From an uncultured Saprospiraceae bacterium (lineage in GTDB: Bacteria > Bacteroidota > Bacteroidia > Chitinophagales > Saprospiraceae): a DNA stretch of 58,307 nt. Within the stretch, counting starts at the first letter, position 1; each line of letters opens with the position of its first letter. The position numbers and the translations under genes are program-made. Where the stretch lies: NCBI GenBank assembly GCA_937981555.1, contig CALJOK010000078.1, forward strand, positions 1 through 58,307, given 5' to 3'. This document shows, in pieces, positions 27,396 to 35,808 of this stretch. The notes under the pieces are model-generated. The model worked only from the letters and a program-made list of their open reading frames with translations, did no database searches and had not been told where the DNA came from.

Positions 27396-27962
27396 ATGCC
27401 AAGAGTAAAATTATTTAATAAGGAAGAAGCTTTAATGAAAGCAATGGAGCTGTTTTGGGAGAAGGGATATGCTAGTACCTCCTTGAGTGATTTGACCAAT
27501 CATCTTGGAATAGGGAAGGGGAGTTTTTATGCTACATTTAATAGTAAACAAGCGCTTTTTGAAAATGCTTTTGATTTGTATAGAAATTCGAAAGTGGAAT
27601 TTTTAGAGCAACTTTTGAACTCGGAACCTAATATAAAAATTGGGTTGAGTAAATTATTGAAATTTAATTTAGAAGAACTTTTAGGGGACCATAAACATAA
27701 AGGTTGTTTTATCGCAAATACCTGTTCAGAATTTTCGGGTACGAATGAAACCTTAAAAGAAAAATTGGAGGAACATTTTGTTATCATGCAGAAAGCATTG
27801 GTTAACTATTTGAGGAGAGGGAAGGTTAATCCTAAAAAAGCTGAATCGATTGCAGCTACGATTATTACTTTTTTAATGGGAATGAACCAGCAAGCTAAAT
27901 TTAAAAGAGATAAGAAAAGTTATTTGAATTCTATAAAACTATTAGTTGGACTCTTGGATTAA
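27396..27962 (+). CDS. TetR/AcrR-family regulator
   Basis: 188 residues. N-terminal helix-turn-helix (ALMKAMELFWEKGYASTSLSDLTNHLGIGKGSFYATFNSKQALF), followed by a helical ligand domain ending about residue 185 (TetR_C type with HKGCFIANTCSEF near 105, typical of YcdC/AefR-like members). Divergent from the SDR gene, with the operator pair between them; it presumably represses both genes until a ligand binds. Ligand unknown. Family assignment is secure. Confidence 0.93.
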   Translation: MPRVKLFNKEEALMKAMELFWEKGYASTSLSDLTNHLGIGKGSFYATFNSKQALFENAFDLYRNSKVEFLEQLLNSEPNIKIGLSKLLKFNLEELLGDHKHKGCFIANTCSEFSGTNETLKEKLEEHFVIMQKALVNYLRRGKVNPKKAESIAATIITFLMGMNQQAKFKRDKKSYLNSIKLLVGLLD

Positions 27963-28035
27963 ATGAACGTGAAATTGTTTTAATGATTTTTCATTTTTTT
28001 ACGAATCAATCTGTATTTACAATAAGTAAACTTCG

Positions 28036-28260
28036 CTAAGATCCTTTTTGTTCCTCGTCTTCAAAAATTCTATATACAGAATATGAAACAGAGCATTTCA
28101 ATTTTGCTATTTCATCCGTATCTAATTCTTCAATCATTGGCACAAATATATTTGCTAAATGTTTAATTTTTTGTAGCCTCTGGATATTCTTAGGAACAAT
28201 ATATGAAGCACTTCCATAACCGTATTTTTTTCTTGGAAATTTGAATTTACCTTTTTTGGG
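28036..28260 (-). pseudogene. Remnant of an unidentified gene (C-terminal 74 codons)
   Basis: The minus strand is open for 74 codons from an in-frame TAG at 28261-28263 to the stop at 28036-28038 and reads as well-behaved protein (PKKGKFKFPRKKYGYGS ... PKNIQRLQKIKHLANIF ... EELDTDEIAKLKCSVSYSV). It has no usable start except an internal Met. The same frame continues upstream of the TAG with similar Lys-rich sequence to about 28340, suggesting a gene interrupted by a nonsense mutation and missing its start. Family not recognised. Confidence 0.4.
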
Positions 28261-28416
28261 CTAAACGTATTTCCAATTATATGAAAACTTATTTTTCAAG
28301 ACATCGTTTTTTCTCTTTTTTTTAGTTGCACAGAAGGCTCTCGGCTACATATGCAGTACGACCCTTAGGGAGTATTGTTGTTATAGACATTGTTCATTAC
28401 CATAAAGTTAACTAAA

Positions 28417-28444
28417 ACTGCTAAAAAAAAGATATACTAGCAGT
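28417..28444 (+). repeat. Small stem-loop next to a 50-codon frame
   Basis: ACTGCTA (28417-28423) and TAGCAGT (28438-28444) are perfect inverted repeats, ending directly at the ATG at 28445. Confidence 0.35.
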
Positions 28445-28597
28445 ATGAAACGTGACAAAAAAACCTTCACTTTAAAAACTCAAATAGAAAACCTGAATGA
28501 GTTTATCATTCAGGCAGGAAAAAACATAGAAAAAAGAGCAATGTTAAGATTTTCTAAGTCGGTCTCAAACAGTAAACTGTTCTTAACGCCTTTTTAA
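28445..28597 (+). CDS. Small hypothetical frame, possibly a gene fragment
   Basis: 50 codons starting MKRDKKTFTLKTQIENLNEF and ending at TAA 28595-28597. The first 30 residues look like a genuine amphipathic helix-rich N-terminus; the end runs into the structured, more GC-rich segment that follows, as if a longer gene had been truncated there. No family recognised and the start is pressed against a stem-loop, so this may not be expressed. Confidence 0.25.
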   Translation: MKRDKKTFTLKTQIENLNEFIIQAGKNIEKRAMLRFSKSVSNSKLFLTPF

Positions 28598-28669
28598 ATC
28601 CAATTTTCCTAAAAAGAATAAGGCCGGGAAGTAAATGGCAACTTCTGTTTTTCATTTGAGGAAAAATTA

Positions 28670-28810
28670 AAAATGAAAGGAAAACCATGAGAAACGGGAG
28701 GCGGGCGAGGAGTGGCGAAAAATGAGGGTGCGGGCGCTTACCTTGAGAACAGCATTTTTTTCGCTTAGGGTTTTTGGTTCTTTTGGGCCATGCCAAAAGA
28801 GCAACCTTCT
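28670..28810. repeat. GC-rich structured island, probably a dispersed repeat
   Basis: This segment is visibly richer in G and C than its surroundings (for example GGAGGCGGGCGAGGAGTGG at 28699-28717) and contains a hairpin GGTTCTTTTGG (28776-28786) with CCAAAAGAGCAACC (28793-28806). From memory, similar FLVLLGHAK-encoding sequence recurs in intergenic regions of Bacteroidota genomes. No intact gene is seen in it on either strand. Confidence 0.4.
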
Positions 28811-28872
28811 CAATATCCACCAACTCCAAATGTAAAACGAAGTCAAAATAATAAAACAACAATCGTCTAATA

Positions 28873-28907
28873 AAAAAACAGAAACCTAAAGCAGGTTTCT
28901 GTTTTTT
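28873..28907. terminator. Perfect bidirectional terminator hairpin
   Basis: Arms 28873-28887 and 28893-28907 pair perfectly over 15 bp (AAAAAACAGAAACCT and complement) with a 5-nt loop, with A-run and T-run at the ends. It lies just downstream of the stop of the minus-strand barrel fragment (28930). Confidence 0.85.
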
Positions 28908-28929
28908 ATAACAATACATTTACATCAAC

Positions 28930-29163
28930 TTATTTTATACCAAACGATAAACCCAAGCTCACAATAAATGCATTCAACCCAGTACTCCTCTTATAATAAG
29001 CAGAGCGAATTTCAGCAGATTTAAACATAAATAATTTTTTAGAAAAAGGAACTTTAGCTCGCCCAATTCCATAGACAGGAGCGTATTTAAAACCCATTCC
29101 AAACTTATGACTGCCTCTTCGGCAGCCTTCGATTAATAATTGAATATTAGGGCTTGTAGCCAT
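28930..29163 (-). CDS. Truncated outer-membrane-barrel C-terminus
   Basis: 77 codons without a signal peptide. The second half (FGMGFKYAPVYGIGRAKV ... NAFIVSLGLSFGIK) looks like the last strands of an outer-membrane beta-barrel, while the N-terminal part (NIQLLIEGCRRGSH) does not belong to such a protein and resembles the start of ECF sigma factors. The reading frame stays open upstream of the ATG to about 29240 without an export signal. Most likely a chimeric remnant rather than a working gene. A good terminator follows. Confidence 0.45.
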   Translation of the reverse strand: MATSPNIQLLIEGCRRGSHKFGMGFKYAPVYGIGRAKVPFSKKLFMFKSAEIRSAYYKRSTGLNAFIVSLGLSFGIK

Positions 29164-29282
29164 TAAGTTTGGTTTGTTATTTAGACTATACGCTAAGAGA
29201 GAGTAGGAGGGTTGCCTATAGGATTTTTTTTGTAAAACTAATGGAATAAAATCTTTAATATTTTAAACAACTCTGAAAAGAA

Positions 29283-29314
29283 AATGGTCAGGAGATAATT
29301 AAATCACCTGACCA
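29283..29314 (-). terminator. Terminator after the zinc-ribbon membrane protein
   Basis: ATGGTCAGG (29283-29291) and CCTGACCAT (29306-29314) pair perfectly; on the minus strand the stem is followed by TTTCTTTTC. It begins 6 bp past the stop codon of the minus-strand gene. Confidence 0.75.
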
Positions 29315-29319
29315 TCATC

Positions 29320-30054
29320 TTACTTTGTCTCCTCTGGCACTTCCCGATCTTCAATTCCTAAATGTCGCTCAATCTCTTGTTCCAAATATCGAGCTTTTGA
29401 TAAGCTCATGATTTGAGTAAAAAGCTTAGTATGCTTTTGACCATCTGGACCATTAGTAATCATATATATAGAGTTATGGCCATGAACTGTTTTAATATAT
29501 ATTTGATCAATTTCCTTGAGATGAAATTTTCGATCTCTTGTCCATTTTTTCGGTCGCCATTTGATATGGATATACTCATCAGCAATATTAAAAAATATTT
29601 TATGATGCTTCCTTTGAAATAAATTATAAATTGGGAACATAGTTAATATCCAGCTAGTCAAAGGAATAAAAATGGGAATCCCTTTTTTGAAAAAAACCAT
29701 AGTTAAAATGAAAGTAATAAAAGAAATGAGGATTAAAGGGATAACATCAAAAAGGGTAATAGGTTGGTGAATTGACATTTCTAATTCATCTCGATACTTG
29801 AAAATTTCAATTCCTTCAGGTCTGATTACTTCTTGTTTTGGTTTCTTTGAATCCAGTAGACTAGATATATTTTCGTGAAATGGAAAAACGATATCACAAG
29901 AATTGCACTTCGCAATTTTGTCATTGATGTTTAAGTTGTCGGCAGGAACGATTGAATCACAACTTGGACATTTGATTCTTTTAAATTCAGGTTTTGGTTC
30001 AAGACTTAGATTCTTAAGTTTTAGTTTATACTCTTCAATTGGTTCGTGATCCAT
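29320..30054 (-). CDS. Zinc-ribbon membrane protein of unknown function
   Basis: 244 residues. A zinc ribbon is formed by C29-x2-C32 and C50-x2-C53 (CPSC, CNSC). Two membrane helices follow (about 98-120, FDVIPLILISFITFILTMVF; about 125-145), then a cytoplasmic domain with PH-like strands (YIHIKWRPKKWTRDRKFHL, EIDQIYIKTV). No enzyme motif. Single gene with its own terminator. I do not recognise a named family; ribbon-plus-two-helix proteins of this type are common and uncharacterised. Confidence 0.8.
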   Translation of the reverse strand: MDHEPIEEYKLKLKNLSLEPKPEFKRIKCPSCDSIVPADNLNINDKIAKCNSCDIVFPFHENISSLLDSKKPKQEVIRPEGIEIFKYRDELEMSIHQPITLFDVIPLILISFITFILTMVFFKKGIPIFIPLTSWILTMFPIYNLFQRKHHKIFFNIADEYIHIKWRPKKWTRDRKFHLKEIDQIYIKTVHGHNSIYMITNGPDGQKHTKLFTQIMSLSKARYLEQEIERHLGIEDREVPEETK

Positions 30055-30123
30055 AACTTATTTTTTAGTTCAAAATTGAAATCAAAACCTGCCAGCTAAC
30101 AGAGACAGATTTTGATTTTAAAA

Positions 30124-31101
30124 TTACAACATTGCTCCAACTTTTTCTAAGAGTTTTTTAGTTGCCCTAATTCCTTCATCTTCACTCAACTCATCTCCTT
30201 CATATTCAATTCCAACATAGCCTTTGTAACCATGATCTTTTACCGTTTTCATGATTCGCAAATAATCCATATTTCTTTCATTTCCTTCTGCATCAAATAC
30301 ATTTGATTTTGCACTAACTGCTTTGGCAAATGGCATCAATTCTTCTACTCCTTTGTAACGATCATACTCTTTGATACATTTCCAACCTTCTCCTCGTTCT
30401 AGGCAGAAATTTCCAAAATCAGGGAGTGTTCCGCAGTTGTCCATATTGATTTGTTTCATGACACCTGATAACCAAGAACCATCAGACGAGTAACCTCCAT
30501 GGTTTTCTACGATAACATTTAACCCAGCAGATTTTCCATACTCCGCTAACTTTCCAAGCCCTAAAACGGCAGCCGCAGCCACCTCTTCCGCAGTCCCTTC
30601 TCCCGCAGCATTTACCCTGATGGAGTGGCAGCCTAAATGCTTGGCAGTATCTACCCATTTGTAATGATTTTCTACCGCCTCCATTCTTTTTTTCTCATCA
30701 AGATCGCCAAGGTTTCCTTCGCCATCGATCATAATCAATAAGTTTTTACAGCCATTATCATCAGCACGTTTAATCATTTCATTGAGATAAGCAGTATCTT
30801 TTGCTTTGTCTTTAAAGAATTGATTGACATATTCCAAGCCTTCTATTCCAAAACTTTTTGCTTTGGCAGCGAAGTCTAAGTTATCCATAGTAGCTGGGAT
30901 ATCTTCATTTCGTCCAAGTGATTTATGCAAGGACCATTGAGCTAGGGAGATTTTAAAAAACATTTCTTTTACCTCTTTTTTAGTGGGTTCTTTTTCTACT
31001 TTTTTATTGGAATTATCTTCACAAGCAGCAAATCCTAAAAGGCCTAAGCCTAAGGCCGCTTGTCCAGATTTTTTGATAAATTTTCGTCTTGTTCTTTTCA
31101 T
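30124..31101 (-). CDS. Tat-exported lipoprotein of the sugar phosphate isomerase/epimerase fold
   Basis: 325 residues. The N-terminus has a twin-arginine motif (R5-R6-KFIKKS) and a lipobox ending at C27 (LLGFAAC), so the folded enzyme is probably exported by Tat and then lipidated. The body is an AP-endonuclease-2/xylose-isomerase-like TIM barrel with the expected acidic and His residues ([39 protein letters not shown]). Relatives isomerise or epimerise sugars or inositols with a metal ion. Divergent from the hexosaminidase gene; both suggest glycan breakdown in the periplasm. Confidence 0.88.
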   Translation of the reverse strand: MKRTRRKFIKKSGQAALGLGLLGFAACEDNSNKKVEKEPTKKEVKEMFFKISLAQWSLHKSLGRNEDIPATMDNLDFAAKAKSFGIEGLEYVNQFFKDKAKDTAYLNEMIKRADDNGCKNLLIMIDGEGNLGDLDEKKRMEAVENHYKWVDTAKHLGCHSIRVNAAGEGTAEEVAAAAVLGLGKLAEYGKSAGLNVIVENHGGYSSDGSWLSGVMKQINMDNCGTLPDFGNFCLERGEGWKCIKEYDRYKGVEELMPFAKAVSAKSNVFDAEGNERNMDYLRIMKTVKDHGYKGYVGIEYEGDELSEDEGIRATKKLLEKVGAML

Positions 31102-31298
31102 GGTAAGTTGTTAATTGTTTAAAAGTTGTTTTTGTAAATATATTGTTATTAGCTGTTGAAATAGCTGTTTGGTTTTTGAGAAATGAATTTATAAAATATT
31201 TTGCGAGAAGTAATAGTAAAATGATAAATTCGCCAATTATTATTCATTTAACCTCTTTTCAAATCCGCGGAAAAATCCGCACTAAATTATTTTTTATA

Positions 31299-32885
31299 AT
31301 GAAGAATCTTCTTTTCCTATTTTGTCTTTGTGTTTTATTTTCTTGCGAAGAAAAAATTCCAGCGACACCAAAAGACCTTACCAAAGAATTTTTAATTCCA
31401 AAACCAGATTCACTTTTGGCCACAGGGAGTTCATTTCAATTAACCAATGAAACTCAAATCGTTATTGAAAATGGAAATGAAGAACTTAATAAGGTAGGAC
31501 AATATTTATCCAAAAAATTAAGTCCAGCAACTGGGTTTAATTTTCCAATTAATTTTTCTGATAAAAAAAATACACCAAACGCTATCCATTTTTTTATTTC
31601 CAAAAATAAAAAACAACTGGGAGAGGAGGGATATGAATTGACGGTTGATGAAAATTATATCCAGCTAGAAGGTAATACTCCAGCTGGAATTTTTAGAGGC
31701 GTGCAAACCTTGTTACAATTACTTCCTGAAACGATCGTAAAGAAAACTTTGCAATCGGAATCATGGGAAATTGCAAGTGGGAATATTTTTGATTTTCCAA
31801 ACTACGAATACCGAGGAGCTATGATTGATGTGAGTCGTCATTTCTTTGGCGTTGAAAAGGTGAAAGAATATGTTGATCATTTGGCGAGATATAAAATGAA
31901 TTATTTGCACATTCATTTGACTGATGATCAAGGATGGAGAATTGAAATTAAGAAATGGCCAAACCTGACTGCGCATGGAGGAAGCACCCAAGTGGGCGGC
32001 GGTAAAGGTGGTTTTTTTACACAAGAAGATTATAAAGAAATTGTAAAATATGCAGCGGATAGATTTATCACAATCGTTCCTGAGATAGATTTGCCAGGAC
32101 ATACCAATGCAGCTTTAGCTTCTTATGCAGAACTAAACTGTGATGGAAAAGCGACAAAACTTTACACAGGAATGGAAGTTGGTTTTAGTACGCTTTGTAC
32201 TCGAAATGAAAATACTTATGAGTTTGTCGATGATGTAATCAAAGAGTTAGTGGAGATGACACCTGGTCCATATATTCACATCGGTGGCGATGAATCTCAC
32301 TCAACTAAAAAGGAAGATTATATTTATTTCGTTGATCGAGTACAGGATATCGTAAAAAAACATGGCAAGCAAATGATGGGCTGGGATGATATCACCGCAG
32401 GAAGTTTAACATCAAATGCTGTTGCTCAACATTGGGCAAAAAAAGAAAATGCCAAAAAGGCTGTAGGACAAAATGTAAAAATAGTGATGTCGCCAGCTAG
32501 CAAAGCTTATCTAGATATGAAGTATGATTCGACTACGACCTTGGGATTAAATTGGGCTGGATTTATTGAAGTGGATACTGGTTATATTTGGAATCCAGCA
32601 GCTTTAATTAATGGAGTTAAAAGAGAAAATATTCTAGGGGTGGAATGTCCTCTTTGGACAGAGACGGTAACTGATTTGGATGAGTTGGAATATCTCGTTT
32701 TTCCGAGATTATTAGGTTATGCAGAGATTGGTTGGACGAAGCAAGAAGATAGAAATTGGGAAGATTATAAAGTTAGATTAGGTAATCATCAAGCTAGATT
32801 GGAAGCTTTGGGGATTAATTATTATCCTTCGAAATTAGTGCCTTGGACCAAGCCGACAGAGAAAGGAGTCAAGTTAAAAAATTAA
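31299..32885 (+). CDS. Beta-N-acetylhexosaminidase (GH20) lipoprotein
   Basis: 528 residues from the ATG at 31299; this start gives a proper lipoprotein signal peptide with C16 (LCVLFSC), whereas the frame is open 52 codons further upstream without one. An N-terminal GH20b domain (about 30-165) precedes the GH20 barrel (YRGAMIDVSRHFF, MNYLHIHLTDDQGWRIEI, VPEIDLPGH). The catalytic pair of substrate-assisted hydrolysis is D331-E332 in HIGGDESH; the substrate-binding Trp residues in GLNWAGF and PLWTETV are present. It should release terminal GlcNAc or GalNAc from chitin fragments, glycans or muropeptides, anchored in a membrane. Confidence 0.95.
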   Translation: MKNLLFLFCLCVLFSCEEKIPATPKDLTKEFLIPKPDSLLATGSSFQLTNETQIVIENGNEELNKVGQYLSKKLSPATGFNFPINFSDKKNTPNAIHFFISKNKKQLGEEGYELTVDENYIQLEGNTPAGIFRGVQTLLQLLPETIVKKTLQSESWEIASGNIFDFPNYEYRGAMIDVSRHFFGVEKVKEYVDHLARYKMNYLHIHLTDDQGWRIEIKKWPNLTAHGGSTQVGGGKGGFFTQEDYKEIVKYAADRFITIVPEIDLPGHTNAALASYAELNCDGKATKLYTGMEVGFSTLCTRNENTYEFVDDVIKELVEMTPGPYIHIGGDESHSTKKEDYIYFVDRVQDIVKKHGKQMMGWDDITAGSLTSNAVAQHWAKKENAKKAVGQNVKIVMSPASKAYLDMKYDSTTTLGLNWAGFIEVDTGYIWNPAALINGVKRENILGVECPLWTETVTDLDELEYLVFPRLLGYAEIGWTKQEDRNWEDYKVRLGNHQARLEALGINYYPSKLVPWTKPTEKGVKLKN

Positions 32886-32915
32886 GAAAGAAGCTACCTA
32901 ATCCGCATTGGTTTA

Positions 32916-33024
32916 ATCCAATATATTTAAACGCAGAGGTGGAGAGTCGCAGAGAATTTTTCGAAGAAAAATTAAAAAAATGCTGCGCCTCTCTGTCTCT
33001 GCGTTTAAATATTTATGGAATCAT
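32916..33024. repeat. GCAGAG-type imperfect inverted-repeat element
   Basis: ATTTAAACGCAGAG (32925-32938) is the perfect complement of 32997-33010; the complementarity continues inwards and outwards with mismatches to give arms of about 46 nt around a short AT-rich loop. Elements with CGCAGAG repeats at their ends are common non-coding hairpins in Bacteroidota genomes (from memory). It lies 30 bp after the hexosaminidase stop and may form a terminator-like structure. Confidence 0.65.
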
Positions 33025-33315
33025 ATTAATGTTGAATATTTACGATTTCCCTATATAATTCTTTTTAGGAACTACAATTTTTTATAAAATATCTCAATTA
33101 ATCTCCCCCAAATACTCAATTAAGAGACCTTTAATTACTAAATAACCACGATTAAGTACCCATTAAGTGGTTTTTAAGATTCCAACCTTTTCTTTGCTAC
33201 CAGTTCATGTGACCTTATATTTATCAATTGAAAATGTATGGACGAGTACATTGCCTTGCTTCGGCAAATACATGAATCGGTTATTAGAAAGTTCTTACAA
33301 AAAAAAAGTTTTGTT

Positions 33316-33906
33316 ATGATTTTAAAAGAAATTAATCCAAATGCAGCAGTACTTCCTTTAGCAATTACTCCTACACTTAATGGAACAATCACCATTAAAG
33401 AAGCAGAAGAATTAGTTGATGGTGATCACGTATTTGAAACAAGTGCAGTAGCAGATGCCAGAGGAAATTCGCGAACCAATATGTCAATTCAGCAGGCACA
33501 ACAATTTGTTGTTGAGTTTGAATGGAAATGGCAAAGTGGTCGTTTTTTAGATGATTCTTTGACAGGAGGAGCATGGAGAGTCGCAGCTTTATTTGAAGCG
33601 ATGGGTTCAACTACTGCTAACCCTGGTGCTAATCCTTCTAGTGATTTTAATATCACAGGACAAACTGCTTATGGTTCTCGAATAAACCCTGTTGCTCTTC
33701 CCTCTCCAAATGGACCAGTTGACAGAGATTACTTGGTTACCTTACAAATCAATCCTGATCCTACCACTAATCCAATTGCACCTGGACTTTATAGAGTGAG
33801 TGCAAGAGCACAATATTTTGATGGAGGAGGAAAAGCAGCTGCCTTATCTTTCTTTGAAGATTTAGGAATGATTCACGTTTACTCAGATGGTTCTTCTTTC
33901 GTCTAG
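33316..33906 (+). CDS. Member of an undescribed repeated-domain family (copy A)
   Basis: 196 residues from the ATG at 33316; the frame is open 26 codons further up, but the copies at 35279 and 35809 begin at equivalent short leaders, so the inner start is preferred. No signal peptide or membrane helix. The body holds FEWKWQSGRFLDDSL-TGGAWRV and APGLYRVSARAQYFD ... SFFEDLGMIHVY, which align directly with the proteins at 35279 (DWNVYGEF, GGSW, PGTYRVAASMQYID, FEDIGFVNVY) and 35809. Predicted all-beta, perhaps Ig-like. First of four closely spaced genes. Function unknown. Confidence 0.8.
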   Translation: MILKEINPNAAVLPLAITPTLNGTITIKEAEELVDGDHVFETSAVADARGNSRTNMSIQQAQQFVVEFEWKWQSGRFLDDSLTGGAWRVAALFEAMGSTTANPGANPSSDFNITGQTAYGSRINPVALPSPNGPVDRDYLVTLQINPDPTTNPIAPGLYRVSARAQYFDGGGKAAALSFFEDLGMIHVYSDGSSFV

Positions 33907-33988
33907 TACTTATTATTTTAAGTAAGTGAAAGGGAGGAGTAATTGACTCCTCCCTTTTCAAATTTCTTAACGCTAAAAAACCATCCAA

Positions 33989-35191
33989 ATGAAAATGTCC
34001 CTAGATAATTATGATTTCACTCGAAAGTCAGAATCTGGATTAGCAGGTTTTGAAAATTTCTTTAACTCCGACAATAGTAAATTTTATTTTCATTTTAATG
34101 ATGAAGATGGGAATGCATTATTATATAGTCAAAGTTATGCTACGGAAAAGGGAAGAGATAAAGGAATAAAATCTTTGACTGCTAACCTCGTAAACTCATC
34201 TCGATATGAAGTAAAAACTGATGAGAAATTTTATTTCGTTATTCGTGCAGGCAATCATCAAGAAATAGCTCGTAGCAGATTCTTTGATGAAAAAGAGAAA
34301 ATGTTAGATGCAATGGATTTCGCAAAAACATTTTATGCTGGCGAAGAATCAGAAGAAATTTCTACTTCTAAAGCAATGCTACAATCATCAAAAATAAAAA
34401 AAGAAGAAGTGCCCTCCTCTAAGCAGGCATTTAGAATTGATATTTATAATGTAGGAAATGGAGATGAGATAAATGGGAAAATAGAACACCTACTCACTAA
34501 GGATAAAATGACTTTTTCTAATTTAGATCCTAATGAATTAGTTCAGTTTATACACACCAAAATAGCAGAAGCTAAGACAGCTAATGAATTACCTCAAGAT
34601 AGGATTGAATTGGTAAGCTCTACTGCTCCTGATGTTTTATCTGATGAGGTAAGCTTTGCAGATTTTGAGGATCGAGTAAATGAGGAAAGTTTAGAACTTG
34701 AGAATCCATTGGAAATAGCATCACTTACTTTGGAGGATGCTATACCCGCAGCACCTCAACCATCTCCTTCAGATCCTTTCTTATTTCATGAGGATGATGT
34801 TAGGATGAAAATTTTACAAGGAGGACATGTAGTGAAGAATAATATAAACAACGCGAACCCAAATTCGCCAACAAATATCACACTTGAGTTAAACCCTCTT
34901 TTAACCAATAATGATATTCGAATTGAAGCTCATTATAATTTAAAATTACTAGCAACAGGTGATATTGTTTTTGAATCAAATTTTATAAGAGATCTTACCA
35001 ACCAAAATAAAGTGGTCATCCCCTTAGATTTTAGTACAGTTGAAAATGGAACCTACGCTATAAATATTTTTGCAAAAATAGGACGGGATTATGAAAGTTT
35101 ACCTTTCCAAATAACAATGAGAAAAAGTCAAATATTGACAGTATATCAATTTACTAAAGTTGTATCTAAACAATTAGTGACTAGTTTTTAA
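33989..35191 (+). CDS. Two DUF1508-like repeats fused to a beta-rich C-terminus
   Basis: 400 residues, no signal peptide. Residues about 30-115 contain two copies of a YegP/DUF1508-like strand pattern (FYFHFNDEDGNALLYSQSY; FYFVIRAGNHQEIARSRFF). An acidic, probably disordered linker (about 116-260, with PAAPQPSPSDP) leads to a beta-sandwich-like C-terminal domain (about 270-385, NDIRIEAHYNLKLLATGDIVF). DUF1508 proteins are small, of unknown role. The gene lies 83 bp after copy A and 87 bp before copy B, inside the four-gene cluster, which suggests it acts with the repeated-domain proteins. Confidence 0.8.
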   Translation: MKMSLDNYDFTRKSESGLAGFENFFNSDNSKFYFHFNDEDGNALLYSQSYATEKGRDKGIKSLTANLVNSSRYEVKTDEKFYFVIRAGNHQEIARSRFFDEKEKMLDAMDFAKTFYAGEESEEISTSKAMLQSSKIKKEEVPSSKQAFRIDIYNVGNGDEINGKIEHLLTKDKMTFSNLDPNELVQFIHTKIAEAKTANELPQDRIELVSSTAPDVLSDEVSFADFEDRVNEESLELENPLEIASLTLEDAIPAAPQPSPSDPFLFHEDDVRMKILQGGHVVKNNINNANPNSPTNITLELNPLLTNNDIRIEAHYNLKLLATGDIVFESNFIRDLTNQNKVVIPLDFSTVENGTYAINIFAKIGRDYESLPFQITMRKSQILTVYQFTKVVSKQLVTSF

Positions 35192-35278
35192 AATTTAGAT
35201 GAATTTAGTAATGGACTGTTTTACTCCCAAGGTGACACCAATTTATTTTTGGGAAGGACAAATAAAATAAAAATAATC

Positions 35279-35776
35279 ATGGCTAATAATATTGAAATTT
35301 CAAGTAATACACTTCCTTTCGGTCTTCAGTTAACTGGCACATTTAAAATTGTAGAAGGCACTTCCACCGCAGGTAGTGAAAATGTTTTAGACACATCAGA
35401 TCCGAATGATACTAAGTCTAATTTTTTAATTCAAAAAGATCAAGATTTTACCATCCGATGTGATTGGAATGTCTATGGTGAATTTGCTCCATTTTTGTCA
35501 GGAGGGAGTTGGCGATGTCAATCTTATTTTGATCAAATAGGAAAAGGGGAATTTATACCTCAAATAAATCCGGTGGCTCCAGTAATTGATCAAGGAATAG
35601 ATGGCGGGCATTACCAGCAAGATTTAACGATCCCTCACGGCACTATGGAACCTGGAACTTATCGAGTAGCTGCTTCCATGCAATATATCGACTCGGATGG
35701 AAAACCTGCTCCAATTACAGTATTTGAAGATATCGGATTTGTAAATGTTTATGATGAGAATTCAAGTTTTATTTAA
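35279..35776 (+). CDS. Member of the same undescribed repeated-domain family (copy B)
   Basis: 165 residues starting MANNIEISSN at 35279; the frame extends 10 codons upstream but with no features. No export signal. Clear paralogue of the gene at 33316: CDWNVYGEFAPFLSGGSWRC, then EPGTYRVAASMQYIDSDGK and ITVFEDIGFVNVYDENSSFI (copy A ends FEDLGMIHVYSDGSSFV). The stop is followed after 32 bp by the third family member, so these are almost certainly one transcript. Confidence 0.8.
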   Translation: MANNIEISSNTLPFGLQLTGTFKIVEGTSTAGSENVLDTSDPNDTKSNFLIQKDQDFTIRCDWNVYGEFAPFLSGGSWRCQSYFDQIGKGEFIPQINPVAPVIDQGIDGGHYQQDLTIPHGTMEPGTYRVAASMQYIDSDGKPAPITVFEDIGFVNVYDENSSFI

Positions 35777-35808
35777 ATTATTTCATTAATAACCTTAATA
35801 AAAAACCA

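Noticed and set aside
28360-28400. CCCTTAGGG palindrome with TTGTTGTTAT, considered as an attachment or attC site
   Set aside because: No second copy bordering a defined element and no integrase in the window.
28554-28919. 121-codon minus-strand frame with many Phe/Leu/Lys residues
   Set aside because: It runs through the GC-rich hairpin island and starts inside a perfect terminator stem; the translation looks like non-coding repeat sequence and has no export or domain features.
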